Assembly: GCA_040384265.1 (NCBI GenBank)
Contig: JAZKJM010000001.1
Location: forward strand, 248,001 to 312,000
From: Pseudomonadota bacterium
Lineage (GTDB): Bacteria > Pseudomonadota > Alphaproteobacteria > Rickettsiales > UBA3002
DNA length: 64,000 nt
Direction: 5' to 3'
A model generated the notes under the pieces. It saw only the letters and a program-made list of their open reading frames with translations. It was not told the origin of the DNA and did not search any database. Position 1 is the first letter of the stretch. Each line of letters opens with the position of its first letter. The translations under genes were made by a program, and so were the position numbers. Positions 10,146 through 18,401 of this stretch are shown here, piece after piece.

Positions 10146-11288
10146 TTATCCCTTCGCAGGCGCGGGCGTTTCAGGGGCTTTTTCCTCGCCGGTATCCACC
10201 GTCACCGGGCTGTCGGGCTTCACCTTGATCATGCCCTGGGTGATGATGCTGTCGCCCTCGTTCAGCCCATCGGCGATCAGCCGGGTCTGGCCGTTGAGCA
10301 GGCCGAGCTTGACCGGCGCGATCTGCGCCTTGCCCGCCTCGTCGATGCGGTAGACAAACGTGCCCATCGGCCCTTGCATGATGGCCGCTTCCGGCACGGC
10401 GATGGCATTTTTCTGGGTCAGGCCTTTCAGCACCACACGCACGAACTGGCCGGGAAGGATGGCGTGATCGGCATTAGGCACCACCGCGCGCACGCGCACG
10501 GTGCCGGTGGTTGGGTCAATAATGTTATCGGTGAATTTGACAAGGCCCTCGCGCGGATAAACCGTGCCATCGCTCAGGCGGATTTCGACTTTCAGGGTTT
10601 TATCGGCAGGCAGCGTCATGGTTCCGGCGGCAACCGCAGCGCGCTGCTGCATCGCCTCCATATCCGGCGTGGCGAATTCGACATACATCGGGTCAAGCTG
10701 CGTCAGGCGGGTGAGCAGGCTGGTATCCGCCGCGACAAGGCTGCCTTCGGAGAACCCCTCCTCGCTCGCAAAGCCGCTGATCGGCGCGCGTACGGTGGTG
10801 TAAGCGAGGTTGATTTTCGCCGTATCCACCGCCGCTTTGGACTGGCCGTAGGTCGATTGTGCCGCCTCGAACTCGCGCGGGCTCAGCGATTTATCCTTCC
10901 GCAGGGAAACCGCGCGTTTATAGTCCTTGTCCGCCTGCTCGAAACGCGATTGCGCATCCGCAAGCGCGGCTTCATACGGCGCCGGGTCGATCATAAACAG
11001 CACATCGCCACGCTTGACCCATTGGCCCTCAGTATAAACGCGCTTTTGCAGGATGCCGCCGACGCGGGCGCGGATTTCCACCTCGCGCGAACCGGCAAGG
11101 CGGGCAGCATAATCAAAGGTCAGCGGCATATCCGCAATGGTGATGCGCTGCACCGCCACCTTGGGCGCCGGCGGCTTGGGCGGCAGGGGCGGCTTGGCAA
11201 ACAGCGCGCCATAAGCAAAATAACCTATCACGCCCAGCACAAGCAGGATGATAAGGAGGCGCATCAAAGGAAAACGACGACGATACAT
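10146..11288 (-). CDS. RND efflux membrane-fusion protein (AcrA/MexA type)
   Basis: Periplasmic adaptor linking pump and channel. The 380-residue product has an N-terminal membrane anchor (about residues 9-28, no lipobox Cys), a proline-rich linker, the barrel-sandwich/lipoyl motif [21 protein letters not shown], an alpha hairpin at about 100-170 ([19 protein letters not shown]), and the beta-barrel segment [10 protein letters not shown] proline-rich tail ends the protein. It is the first gene of the operon and is transcribed from a promoter overlapped by an AcrR-like operator. Confidence 0.95.
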   Translation of the reverse strand: MYRRRFPLMRLLIILLVLGVIGYFAYGALFAKPPLPPKPPAPKVAVQRITIADMPLTFDYAARLAGSREVEIRARVGGILQKRVYTEGQWVKRGDVLFMIDPAPYEAALADAQSRFEQADKDYKRAVSLRKDKSLSPREFEAAQSTYGQSKAAVDTAKINLAYTTVRAPISGFASEEGFSEGSLVAADTSLLTRLTQLDPMYVEFATPDMEAMQQRAAVAAGTMTLPADKTLKVEIRLSDGTVYPREGLVKFTDNIIDPTTGTVRVRAVVPNADHAILPGQFVRVVLKGLTQKNAIAVPEAAIMQGPMGTFVYRIDEAGKAQIAPVKLGLLNGQTRLIADGLNEGDSIITQGMIKVKPDSPVTVDTGEEKAPETPAPAKG

Positions 11289-11323
11289 AAAACAGGTCCG
11301 CGTAGGAGAGAAAATCTGATGAC

Positions 11324-11352
11324 TTTATACATACATCCGTGTATGTGTACAA
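11324..11352 (-). promoter_or_regulatory. Promoter of the RND efflux operon
   Basis: On the minus strand TTGTAC (11352-11347), exactly 17 bases, TATAAA (11329-11324), about 36 bases before the first efflux gene. The spacer is filled by the operator described next, so a bound repressor would block RNA polymerase directly. Confidence 0.65.
11326..11349. promoter_or_regulatory. AcrR/TetR-type operator palindrome
   Basis: Inverted repeat with 10-base arms TATACATACA / TGTATGTGTA matching at 9 of 10 positions around a 4-base centre. It closely resembles the published E. coli AcrR site (TACATACAT...ATGTATGTA), recalled from memory. It sits between the efflux operon and the divergent tetR-type gene, as expected for autoregulated control of both. 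Confidence 0.75.
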
Positions 11353-11397
11353 GAAGATTACGCTGCACCGCATTAAATATAGGTAAGGTGAACGCCC

Positions 11398-12009
11398 ATG
11401 GCCCGCCGGACGAAAGAAGATGCCGAAAAAACGCGTGAAGCCCTGCTGGATGCGGCAGAGCGGGTGTTTATTCGCGACGGCGTTGCCGCCGCCACGCTGG
11501 AGGACATCGCCCGCGAGGCCGGGGTGACGCGCGGCGCGGTCTACTGGCATTTCGATAATAAACAGGATGTTTTTAGCGCGATGCATAACCGCGTCAAACT
11601 GCCGATGGACATGCTCTACCAGCGTATGGTCAGCGGCGACGACCCACTCGGCGGGCTGCAAGCGGTCTGCACCGAAGTGCTGCAGATGATTGCCACCACC
11701 CCGCGCGCGCAGAATGTTTATACGGTGCTGTTCCTGCGCTGCGAGCAGATGAACTGCAACACCAGCAGCTACAAAAAGGAAATCGCGGAAAAACGGCTGG
11801 AAGTCATCGCCAAATTCCAGAAAGTGTTTGCCAAAGCAGCGCGCGAGAAAAAACTCGCACCGGGCGTAACCGCCAGCTTTGCGGCCAGCGCGCTGCATTC
11901 ATGGTTCATCGGCATTCTGATGGATTACCTGCGCAACCAGGCCACCTACCCGCTTGCCAAGCTCGCCCCCAAACTCACCGCCACCTTCTTCCGCGGCGTG
12001 CTGCGCTAA
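11398..12009 (+). CDS. TetR/AcrR family transcriptional repressor of the divergent efflux operon
   Basis: The 203-residue product has a TetR N-terminal helix-turn-helix at about residues 10-57 (ALLDAAERVFIRDGVAAAT, LEDIAREAGVTRGAVYWHF, NKQDVF) matching AcrR/TtgR/MexR-like TetR members, and a C-terminal ligand-binding all-helical domain with the AcrR-type ending (LHSWFIGILMDYLRNQ). It is divergent from the RND operon and separated by 109 bases containing a 24-base operator. Such proteins bind drugs or solvents and release the operator. Direct control of the pump is inferred from position and operator similarity. Confidence 0.92.
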   Translation: MARRTKEDAEKTREALLDAAERVFIRDGVAAATLEDIAREAGVTRGAVYWHFDNKQDVFSAMHNRVKLPMDMLYQRMVSGDDPLGGLQAVCTEVLQMIATTPRAQNVYTVLFLRCEQMNCNTSSYKKEIAEKRLEVIAKFQKVFAKAAREKKLAPGVTASFAASALHSWFIGILMDYLRNQATYPLAKLAPKLTATFFRGVLR

Positions 12010-12045
12010 GGATACGCACGGCAAATTGAATCCATACCCAACCGC

Positions 12046-12136
12046 CGTCATTGCGAGCGAAGCGCGGCAATCCAGCTTGCAGGCTTGCTGAAAGAAGAAA
12101 GTAAGGCTGGATTGCCGCGCTTCGCTCGCAATGACG
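12046..12136. repeat. Dispersed palindromic repeat, type A copy 1
   Basis: Perfect 30-base inverted repeat: the arm beginning CGTCATTGCGAGCGAAGCGC at 12046-12075 is repeated inverted at 12107-12136 around a 31-base loop. A second, partly diverged copy is at 41391-41469. It lies 36 bases after the TetR-type gene and could fold into a strong RNA hairpin. Sequences of this kind are scattered in many alphaproteobacterial genomes. Confidence 0.92.
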
Positions 12137-12169
12137 AGGAGGAGAGGTTGAGTGTATAATCACTCAGCC

Positions 12170-12625
12170 CTAAAACAGCTGCAACCGCTTTGGCCGTAAG
12201 TCGGCGAGCACCGCGGCGGGGTCCGTGCGCCACAGCTCTGGCTGCACGTCGATATAGAGCTCGATTTCATTCCCATCCGGATCGGCGATATAGAGGCTAT
12301 GGGTGAAGCCATGATCCGTCGCGCCCTGAATGGCCACACCGGCAGCTTCCAGCTCGCGGTAGGCAGCGCGCAATTCATCGTCCGTGGTGCCGATTTTGAG
12401 GCCAAAATGGTAAAGCCCCGCGCGATGGCCGGTGGCAACCGGCGGCGCATCCGCGCCAACCTCGATCAGCAACAGCTCGTGATGGGTGCGGCCGCTGGAA
12501 AACAGCGCCACATTGCGCGCCGGACGGCCCAGCAATTTCCAGCCCAGCACCTGCCCATAAAAATGCGCCGAGACATCCATGTCATGCACATACAGCACGA
12601 TATGGCCGAGTTCTTTGATTTCCAT
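12170..12625 (-). CDS. VOC (glyoxalase/extradiol dioxygenase) family protein
   Basis: The 151-residue product, starting MEIKELGHIVLYVHDMD, has the paired beta-alpha-beta-beta-beta modules of the vicinal oxygen chelate superfamily: metal-site candidates are His in LGHIVLYV, a Glu/His in THHELLLIEVG, His in GLYHFGLKIG and Glu in DPDGNEIELYID. These fit a glyoxalase or ring-cleaving dioxygenase-like metalloenzyme. The start at 12625 is preferred to 12640 because a GAAAGG ribosome site lies at suitable distance. Substrate unknown; CatE-like or resistance roles are possible. Confidence 0.85.
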   Translation of the reverse strand: MEIKELGHIVLYVHDMDVSAHFYGQVLGWKLLGRPARNVALFSSGRTHHELLLIEVGADAPPVATGHRAGLYHFGLKIGTTDDELRAAYRELEAAGVAIQGATDHGFTHSLYIADPDGNEIELYIDVQPELWRTDPAAVLADLRPKRLQLF

Positions 12626-12651
12626 GAGCGAGCCTTTCATAACCGAAATAG

Positions 12652-12690
12652 AAAAAGGGCGGGAGACTGGCTAACGCCTATCCCCCGCCC
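12652..12690 (-). terminator. Rho-independent terminator of the small secreted protein gene
   Basis: On the minus strand GGGCGGG (12690-12684) pairs with CCCGCCC (12663-12657) and is followed by five T. It ends transcripts of the gene at 12722. Confidence 0.7.
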
Positions 12691-12721
12691 CTCTTTATAG
12701 CATCAGAACGCGAATCGCGAA

Positions 12722-12967
12722 CTAGTGTGCTGCACCGTGTGCGGCTTCTTTTTTAGCTTCTACTTTAGCATCCGCTTTAACAGCTTTTGCATCAACTTTA
12801 GCATCGGCTTTAACAGCAGCTGCTTCTGCTTTCGCATCAGCTTTAACTTCTTTTGCTTCCGTTTTAGCGTCAACTACTTCGGCTTTTGCTTTTACTGCTT
12901 CGTTAGCGAAAGCTGGCATTGCAACTGCTGCGAGGAGAGCTGCGGTAGCGAGAACAACGTTTTTCAT
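12722..12967 (-). CDS. Small exported Lys/Ala-repeat protein
   Basis: An 81-residue product with a clear signal peptide (MKNVVLATAALLAAVAMPAFA, cut before NEAVK) followed by a low-complexity, almost entirely Ala/Lys/Asp/Glu/Val region built from the repeat KADAKxxAKAV (KADAKAEAAAVKADAKVDAK...) and ending HGAAH. The predicted mature chain should be a highly charged helix or disordered. The upstream in-frame start at 13051 would destroy the signal peptide and is rejected; an AGGGA ribosome site lies 9 bases before 12967. Function is unknown. Confidence 0.75.
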   Translation of the reverse strand: MKNVVLATAALLAAVAMPAFANEAVKAKAEVVDAKTEAKEVKADAKAEAAAVKADAKVDAKAVKADAKVEAKKEAAHGAAH

Positions 12968-13012
12968 ATCAATAGTCCCTATGGTTAAAAGTATTATTAG
13001 TGCGCATTTCTT

Positions 13013-13025
13013 CGTGGTAACCACG
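13013..13025. promoter_or_regulatory. Short perfect palindrome upstream of the Lys/Ala protein gene
   Basis: CGTGGTAACCACG, arms of six around one base, about 46 bases before the start of the gene at 12967, near where a -35 box would lie. It looks like a regulator site; the regulator is unknown. Confidence 0.4.
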
Positions 13026-13105
13026 TCGCATGCGTTCATTTTCATAAGCATGTCGCCTGGCCAATTGCACGTGAAATTTTCGAATTATACGAACAAAATA
13101 CTGAA

Positions 13106-13149
13106 TCACAGCCTGGCCTCAGCTTGGCCTCAGCTTCGCATCAGTTTCG
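13106..13149. repeat. Four imperfect 11-base direct repeats between two divergent genes
   Basis: TCACAGCCTGG, CCTCAGCTTGG, CCTCAGCTTCG and CATCAGTTTCG follow each other without gaps. The 11-base period equals about one DNA turn, so equivalent faces are presented on one side. The array sits between the Lys/Ala protein gene and the GST gene. Possible multimeric regulator site. Confidence 0.7.
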
Positions 13150-13236
13150 GGCAAAACCTGTGGATAATATCGCCCCTTGTAACGCGCCGGGGGCGACCTA
13201 GTTATAACCCGCAATCATCAACAACGAGGACTGACT

Positions 13237-13872
13237 ATGTATACGCTTTACGGAATGACCGGCTCCTGCTCGATGGCAGTGCATGTGGTGCTGAACGAAC
13301 TCGGTGAAACCCCCACCATGGTGGATGTGCGCGTGCCCGATGGCCAGCCGCGCCCGGCAGAATTCCTTGCCATTAACCCACGCGGCAACGTGCCCGTGCT
13401 GGTCGATGGCGACATCGTGCTGCGCGAAGGCGGCGCCATCATTTCCTACCTGCTCGACAAACATGATAGCCCGATGCTGCCCAAAAGCGGCGCAGGCCGC
13501 GCCAAAGCGCTGGAATGGCTGATGTTCGCCAACGCCAGCATGCACCCGGCGTATGGGCGCGTGTTCTTTACCTTGCGCACCATCAGCGATGCAGCCGCCA
13601 AGGAAGAAGCCCTCACCGCCGCGCTGGCGCAGATCGACAAACTGTGGGCGGATGTGGATGCCCAGCTCGCCAAAACATCCTTCATCTGCGGCAACGAGGT
13701 TTCGGCGGCGGATATCCTGCTCGCCGTCATCGCCAACTGGGGCATGGACAGCTTCGCCAAACGCCTCACCCTCGGCGACAACGTGAAACGCATGCTGCGC
13801 GCCGTCACCGCGCGCCCGGCATATCAAACCGCCATCGCCCAGGAGCATGTGGTGTACAAAGCCGCCGCGTAA
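13237..13872 (+). CDS. Glutathione S-transferase family protein
   Basis: The 211-residue product has the thioredoxin-like N-terminal domain with the possible catalytic Ser/Cys in YGMTGSCSMAVH, the cis-proline segment NPRGNVPVLVDGD and the glutathione gamma-glutamyl contact EGGAIISYLLDKH, followed by the helical C-terminal domain (FICGNEVSAADILLAVIANW, the hallmark N-capping Asp). It is likely a cytoplasmic conjugation or reductase enzyme, beta class from the size and Cys near residue 11. A GAGGA ribosome site precedes the start. Confidence 0.9.
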   Translation: MYTLYGMTGSCSMAVHVVLNELGETPTMVDVRVPDGQPRPAEFLAINPRGNVPVLVDGDIVLREGGAIISYLLDKHDSPMLPKSGAGRAKALEWLMFANASMHPAYGRVFFTLRTISDAAAKEEALTAALAQIDKLWADVDAQLAKTSFICGNEVSAADILLAVIANWGMDSFAKRLTLGDNVKRMLRAVTARPAYQTAIAQEHVVYKAAA

Positions 13873-13914
13873 TCACCGGGGTATAACCGGCATAAGTGAC
13901 TTGCCAGTATGGCA

Positions 13915-13958
13915 ATGGTGGCGGATAGATAGGGCATGCTCCATCGATCCGCCACCAT
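13915..13958 (+). promoter_or_regulatory. 12-base inverted repeat directly before the GtrA gene
   Basis: ATGGTGGCGGAT (13915-13926) and ATCCGCCACCAT (13947-13958) are perfectly inverted around 20 bases. The right arm ends 3 bases before the GtrA ATG, so the RNA hairpin would cover the ribosome-binding region, or the DNA could be an operator. Confidence 0.55.
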
Positions 13959-13961
13959 CGC

Positions 13962-14372
13962 ATGACCGCCGCACGCCTCACCGAATTTTTGCGGTTCTGC
14001 CTCGTCGGCTTCATTGGCTTTTTTGCCGATGCGGCGCTGCTGGAACTGCTCGTGCGCGCGGGCCTGAATACGCCCTGCGCCCGCGTGATTTCCTTATGTT
14101 GCGCCATGCAGGTTACCTATGTGCTGCACGACCGTTTTACCTTCCGCCACGCGGTGCGTGAAGCTCGGCGGCGCACATGGCTCACCTTCATGCTGGCGAA
14201 CTTCACCGGCGCGCTGATCAACTACGCCACCTTCATGCTGGTGCTGGCGCAGGATGCCATTGCCGATGCCATGCTCTCGCGCCAGGTAGCGCTTATCTGC
14301 GGCACGGCCATCGCGCTTGGCTTCAACTACTGGGCCAATAGCCGCTTTGTCTTCGCAGCGAAAGAGCACTGA
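13962..14372 (+). CDS. GtrA-like family membrane protein
   Basis: A 136-residue protein with four membrane helices in the GtrA arrangement, containing the conserved FCLVGFIGFFADAALL start, VTYVLHDRFTF and the C-terminal GFNYWANSRFVF block. GtrA-family proteins are flippase-like or modulator proteins working with polyprenyl-phosphate sugar transferases. Its stop overlaps the next gene's ATG by one base (TGATG), and the next gene is a GT-C type membrane protein, so the two probably act together. No conventional ribosome site is apparent, but a hairpin covers the region. Confidence 0.85.
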   Translation: MTAARLTEFLRFCLVGFIGFFADAALLELLVRAGLNTPCARVISLCCAMQVTYVLHDRFTFRHAVREARRRTWLTFMLANFTGALINYATFMLVLAQDAIADAMLSRQVALICGTAIALGFNYWANSRFVFAAKEH

Positions 14373-16243
14373 TGGGCGGCTGGATAAAACGCATCCCCAT
14401 ATCCGTCATCGCCATCGCGTTGCTGATAGTACCGCAATTGGTGATGGTACTCGCCAAATGGCATGCGGTGCCGATGGATGGCGCGATGCCGACCGGCCCA
14501 AGCGACCCGGATTCATGGCTGCGGCTGACGCTGGTGCGCGACTGGCTGAGCGGTGGGGGTTGGTTCGACCATACGGTCGTGAACAGCAACACGCCGTTTG
14601 CCGGCATCCCCAGCCCATGGACACGCCCGCTTGATCTGGTGATCGCGGGCCTTGTACGGTTACAACCGGAAACAGTTGATCTTTCCATCCGCCTCGCACG
14701 CGCGGCACTGCTGCTTCCTATCCTGTGGATGACGCTATTGCTGCTGGGCATCCAACGCATCGTGCGCACCCTCACCCGCGCGCCTGCCGCCGTGCTAATG
14801 GCCAGCCTGTTTGTCGCCTGCATGCCGATGGTATGGAGCTATTTCGGCACCGGCAATGCCGACCACCATGCGCCGCTGGCCGTACTGTTTATCTGGGCGC
14901 TGGGAGTGGTGTTCATCCCCACACCATCACGCGCGCAGCTGGTACTGAGTGGGCTGCTGCTGGCCATGCAGCTGTGGATCAGTTTCGAGGCACTCATCCT
15001 TATCGCCGCCATATACGGCTGGTATGGCAGCCGCTGGCTACGCGGCGATACGCAGGCGGCGCGCGCGCTTGCGATGCTGGCAACCACCACCGCCTTTGCC
15101 GCCGCCGCCGCGCTGCTTATCGAGCGGGGGCCCACGCAATGGTGGCTGCCGGTCTATGATTCGATTTCGGTGGTCTATGTGTTCGTGCTGCTGATGGCCG
15201 CGCTGCTTAGTGGGGTGATGGCAGCCCTCCCACGGGCAACGCTGCCTGCGCGCTGCACGCTCGTCGCACTTGGTAGCGCCGCGATACTGGGCGCGCTTTA
15301 TGGCGTGTATCCGCTGGCACTGCACGGGCCGATGGCGGGTGTTGACCCCTATGTCCTCAGCGATTTCCTGCCACGCGTGGCAGAGGCACAGCCGCTGCAC
15401 CACTCCCCCCTGCCGACCGTGCTGGCGATGCTGCTGTACCCACTCGTAGCGCTGGTGCTGTGTGCGCTGGCATGGGCACGCCCGCCATCGGCATTCTATA
15501 CCAAGCCATCCGCCGCGCCGTTGCTGTATTTCATGGCCATCACCGGCCTGCTGTTCCTCGGGCAGGTGCGCTGGTGCTATTATCTTTATCCGCTGACGGT
15601 AGCGGTGCTGGCACCGGTTTTTGGCGCGCTGTTCGAGCCACAGCACCGCGCGGTGCGCAACCTCTGGCCCGCGACATGGATCAGCCGCTTCAACGAAAGC
15701 GGGCAAGCCAAACGGCGCGTGCCGCTGCTGCTCATCACCCTGGCATTGCCGCTGGGGCTTGGGCTGCTGACACCGCAATACGAAGCCTATGTAAAAGGCA
15801 CCGCCGCCGACACCCGCAGCGATGCCTGCGAGCTGACCGCCCGCCAGCTGATCCATAATGGCGCGCTAGCCGACATGACCGGCAACAAACCGCTTACCAT
15901 CCTCGCCTCGACCAACCTTGGTGCGGAAATCCTGTTCTGGACAAAGCTGCGCATCGTCGCCTCCAACTACCATCGGGAAGGCGCGGGCATCCACTATGTC
16001 TGGGATACATTCCTCATCCGCGACATGGCGGCGCTGCGCACCCACCTCGCGCAACGGCAGATCAACCTGCTGCTGCTCTGCCCAGTAAAAGAACCCGTGG
16101 CCGGCAGCGTTCTCGAAGCCCTGCAACGCGGCGCGCGCCCACCAGCATGGCTGAAGCGATTGCCCTACACCATGCCACCCACGCCGGAGGGAGACGACAC
16201 TGTCGCCGGCGCTGCACCGGTGATATTTCGCGTTACGCGATGA
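14372..16243 (+). CDS. Multi-pass GT-C superfamily membrane protein (STT3/PglB-like)
   Basis: The 623-residue product has roughly 11-12 membrane segments and a soluble C-terminal domain. Early loops show PSDPDSWLRLTLVRDW (acidic motif after helix 1, similar to the STT3/GT-C metal-binding aspartates), SPWTRPLDL and GTGNADHHAPLAVLF (DHH motif reminiscent of the second external loop of oligosaccharyltransferases). These features suggest a polyprenol-phosphate-sugar dependent transferase acting at the periplasmic face. The acceptor cannot be predicted. It is translationally coupled to gtrA-like. I would call it GT-C/STT3-like rather than a proven oligosaccharyltransferase. Confidence 0.6.
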   Translation: MGGWIKRIPISVIAIALLIVPQLVMVLAKWHAVPMDGAMPTGPSDPDSWLRLTLVRDWLSGGGWFDHTVVNSNTPFAGIPSPWTRPLDLVIAGLVRLQPETVDLSIRLARAALLLPILWMTLLLLGIQRIVRTLTRAPAAVLMASLFVACMPMVWSYFGTGNADHHAPLAVLFIWALGVVFIPTPSRAQLVLSGLLLAMQLWISFEALILIAAIYGWYGSRWLRGDTQAARALAMLATTTAFAAAAALLIERGPTQWWLPVYDSISVVYVFVLLMAALLSGVMAALPRATLPARCTLVALGSAAILGALYGVYPLALHGPMAGVDPYVLSDFLPRVAEAQPLHHSPLPTVLAMLLYPLVALVLCALAWARPPSAFYTKPSAAPLLYFMAITGLLFLGQVRWCYYLYPLTVAVLAPVFGALFEPQHRAVRNLWPATWISRFNESGQAKRRVPLLLITLALPLGLGLLTPQYEAYVKGTAADTRSDACELTARQLIHNGALADMTGNKPLTILASTNLGAEILFWTKLRIVASNYHREGAGIHYVWDTFLIRDMAALRTHLAQRQINLLLLCPVKEPVAGSVLEALQRGARPPAWLKRLPYTMPPTPEGDDTVAGAAPVIFRVTR

Positions 16244-16370
16244 CTGCTGCACGACGCGCTGGATAAGCGATGAATAATTTTTGCAGTTTCAATCGCCCAT
16301 GCTAAAGTTCGCGCAGCCGCGTCGTTTCAGAATGCAGCATTAAGACTCTCTTCCTCGCACAGGACCACCC

Positions 16371-18401
16371 ATGACCCTTCGTTTTAAAATCATCGCAGGC
16401 CTTGTTTCCTTCGCGCTGCTGTGCGCCCTACCGATCCTTGGCGTATTCGTCGCGCAGAAAGAATCGCTGAAACAAACCACCAGCGCCCGTGCGACGGATG
16501 CCGCGAAAACCCTCAACGACGCCATCGACACCCAGCTGTTCGAGCGCTCGCGCACCCTGCAGGCCTTCACCAGTAACCCCGCCGCACGCACCAGCGAACT
16601 GTGGGGCTATAGCGCCCCCGCGAACGCGCTGGTCAGCAGCATCAACACCGACATCATGAGCTACCGCATGTACCGCATCGCGCTGTATGTCGGGCTGGAT
16701 GGCGCCGTGCGCGCGGTGAACACCGTGTCCCTCACCGGCCGGCCGATCGACACCGCGCTTTATTACGAGCAAAATTTCGCGCAGGCGGAATGGTTCCAGC
16801 ACCTGCAATCCGGCCAGCCGCAGACCGGCGTCTATATGATGGGTCCCTACCGCGACGCCACCGTCGCTAAGGTCTATGGCGACGATGGGTATGTGATGGT
16901 TTTCGCCGCACCGGTGATGGATGCGAGCGGCAAGCCCATCGGCTACTGGGCGAATTTCGCATCCTTCGCCGTGGTCGATGAGGCCATTGCGGCGACGGAG
17001 AACACGCTGCGCCAAGCAGGCCTCAACCGCTCGCAGATCACGCTGACGGATAGCGGCGGCATGGTGGTTGCCACCGACATGCCCGCAAGCGGGCGTGAGG
17101 CGGCCAAACGCGACTACAGCATTCTTGGCACATGGAACCTTGTCGAGCGCAAATACCCACCTGCCCTGCAAGGCAGCGCGGGCCGCAGCGGCAGCGTGGT
17201 TGCCGCCAACCTGCGGCGCGAAGCGGGGCAAAGCCCGCAGCAATGGGTGGGCTACCACCACAGCACGGGCCTTGACGGCTATCCCGGCCTTGGCTGGACG
17301 GCCATGGTGCAGCTCGATGAGGGCGAAGTTTTCGGCAGCCTCGATGATGCAATCAGCAAGGCCGTCAATGGGCTTGGGCTTGTCGCCGGGGTGGCACTGC
17401 TGCTGGCGCTTATCGTCGCGCGGGTGGTGGTGCGACGGGTCGGCGCGTTCGCGCGGCTGCTCGATGCGCTGGGTGACGGGCAAACCGGCATGCCCCTGCC
17501 CGCCGCCGCCAGCAACGATGACATCGGCACCCTTCGCCGCGCGACCGCGAAGCTGCATGATCGCCTCGCTCAGCCTGGCACACGGCCGCCCGCCGCGGCG
17601 CCGGTTGCTGCTATCGTTCCCATCAGCGAACCGCTACCACCGCAACCCGCGCTGCATGACCGCAACCATGCGGATGCGCTGGAAAAACATGTGGCCCAGA
17701 TCACCGCTACCGCCGCCCGGATGCGCGCGGAAACCGAGCGGCTGGCAACGTTGATGCCGGCCCCCACCGCGGCCACCGCGCCGCAGGATGCGCTGGCGAA
17801 AGCCGCCGGGCAGCTCACCGCCGCCATCGGGCGGATGGATGGGCAGGCCGGGCAATCCGCCGCCGCCGCCGAAAAGGCGAGTGAGCACGCGCACGGCATC
17901 AACGCCACGATGCTGCAGGTGGCGGACGCTTCCGGCAAAGTCGGCACGGTGGTGCAGGCTATCCGCGGCATCGCCAGCCAGATCAACCTGCTGGCGCTGA
18001 ATGCCACCATTGAATCCGCCCGCGCGGGTGATGCCGGGCGTGGTTTCGCAGGCATCGCCGCCGAGATGAAAGCGCTTTCCGGCAAAGCGGCCCACGCGGT
18101 GGAGGATGTGCTCGCGCAGGCACACACCCTGCAAACGGCCGCTCAGGAAGCAACCGGTTCGCTGGGGCAGATCGCCAACACCCTCGACCAGATGGGCGCA
18201 AGCGTGGCGGATATGGCCAACGTCGCCAGTGAACAACGCAGCACCGCCGAGGAAATAGCCCGCGACAGCAGCCATTTCACCGGTGCAACGCCAGCGTCCA
18301 ATGCGCCGTTGCTCGCATCGGCGCAGGCGCTGCGCGGCCACGCGGAATCGCTGGGCCAAGCCATTGATGCACTTCTGGTGACGGCGCGCGACCTGCCATG
18401 A
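16371..18401 (+). CDS. Methyl-accepting chemotaxis protein with a periplasmic dCache-like sensor
   Basis: The 676-residue product has TM1 at about 7-27, a large extracellular sensor region (about 30-325) of dCache type (RPIDTALYYEQNFAQAEWFQ, GPYRDATVAKVYGDDG), TM2 at about 330-355, a HAMP-like segment (about 355-400, ending DDIGTLRRATAKLHDRL), and a cytoplasmic signalling helix with the hairpin QINLLALNATIESARAGDAG and RGFAGIAAEMKALSGK. The usual hairpin end reads EVR..., here EMKAL, so the tip is slightly divergent, and the downstream helix is short. Its stop overlaps the next gene by 4 bases (ATGA). It probably senses small molecules; no other chemotaxis genes are in the window. Confidence 0.9.
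   Translation: MTLRFKIIAGLVSFALLCALPILGVFVAQKESLKQTTSARATDAAKTLNDAIDTQLFERSRTLQAFTSNPAARTSELWGYSAPANALVSSINTDIMSYRMYRIALYVGLDGAVRAVNTVSLTGRPIDTALYYEQNFAQAEWFQHLQSGQPQTGVYMMGPYRDATVAKVYGDDGYVMVFAAPVMDASGKPIGYWANFASFAVVDEAIAATENTLRQAGLNRSQITLTDSGGMVVATDMPASGREAAKRDYSILGTWNLVERKYPPALQGSAGRSGSVVAANLRREAGQSPQQWVGYHHSTGLDGYPGLGWTAMVQLDEGEVFGSLDDAISKAVNGLGLVAGVALLLALIVARVVVRRVGAFARLLDALGDGQTGMPLPAAASNDDIGTLRRATAKLHDRLAQPGTRPPAAAPVAAIVPISEPLPPQPALHDRNHADALEKHVAQITATAARMRAETERLATLMPAPTAATAPQDALAKAAGQLTAAIGRMDGQAGQSAAAAEKASEHAHGINATMLQVADASGKVGTVVQAIRGIASQINLLALNATIESARAGDAGRGFAGIAAEMKALSGKAAHAVEDVLAQAHTLQTAAQEATGSLGQIANTLDQMGASVADMANVASEQRSTAEEIARDSSHFTGATPASNAPLLASAQALRGHAESLGQAIDALLVTARDLP

Noticed and set aside
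16371-18401. Interpretation of the chemoreceptor as a histidine kinase
   Set aside because: No kinase H-box or ATPase domain; the QINLLALNATIESARAG hairpin is a chemoreceptor hallmark.
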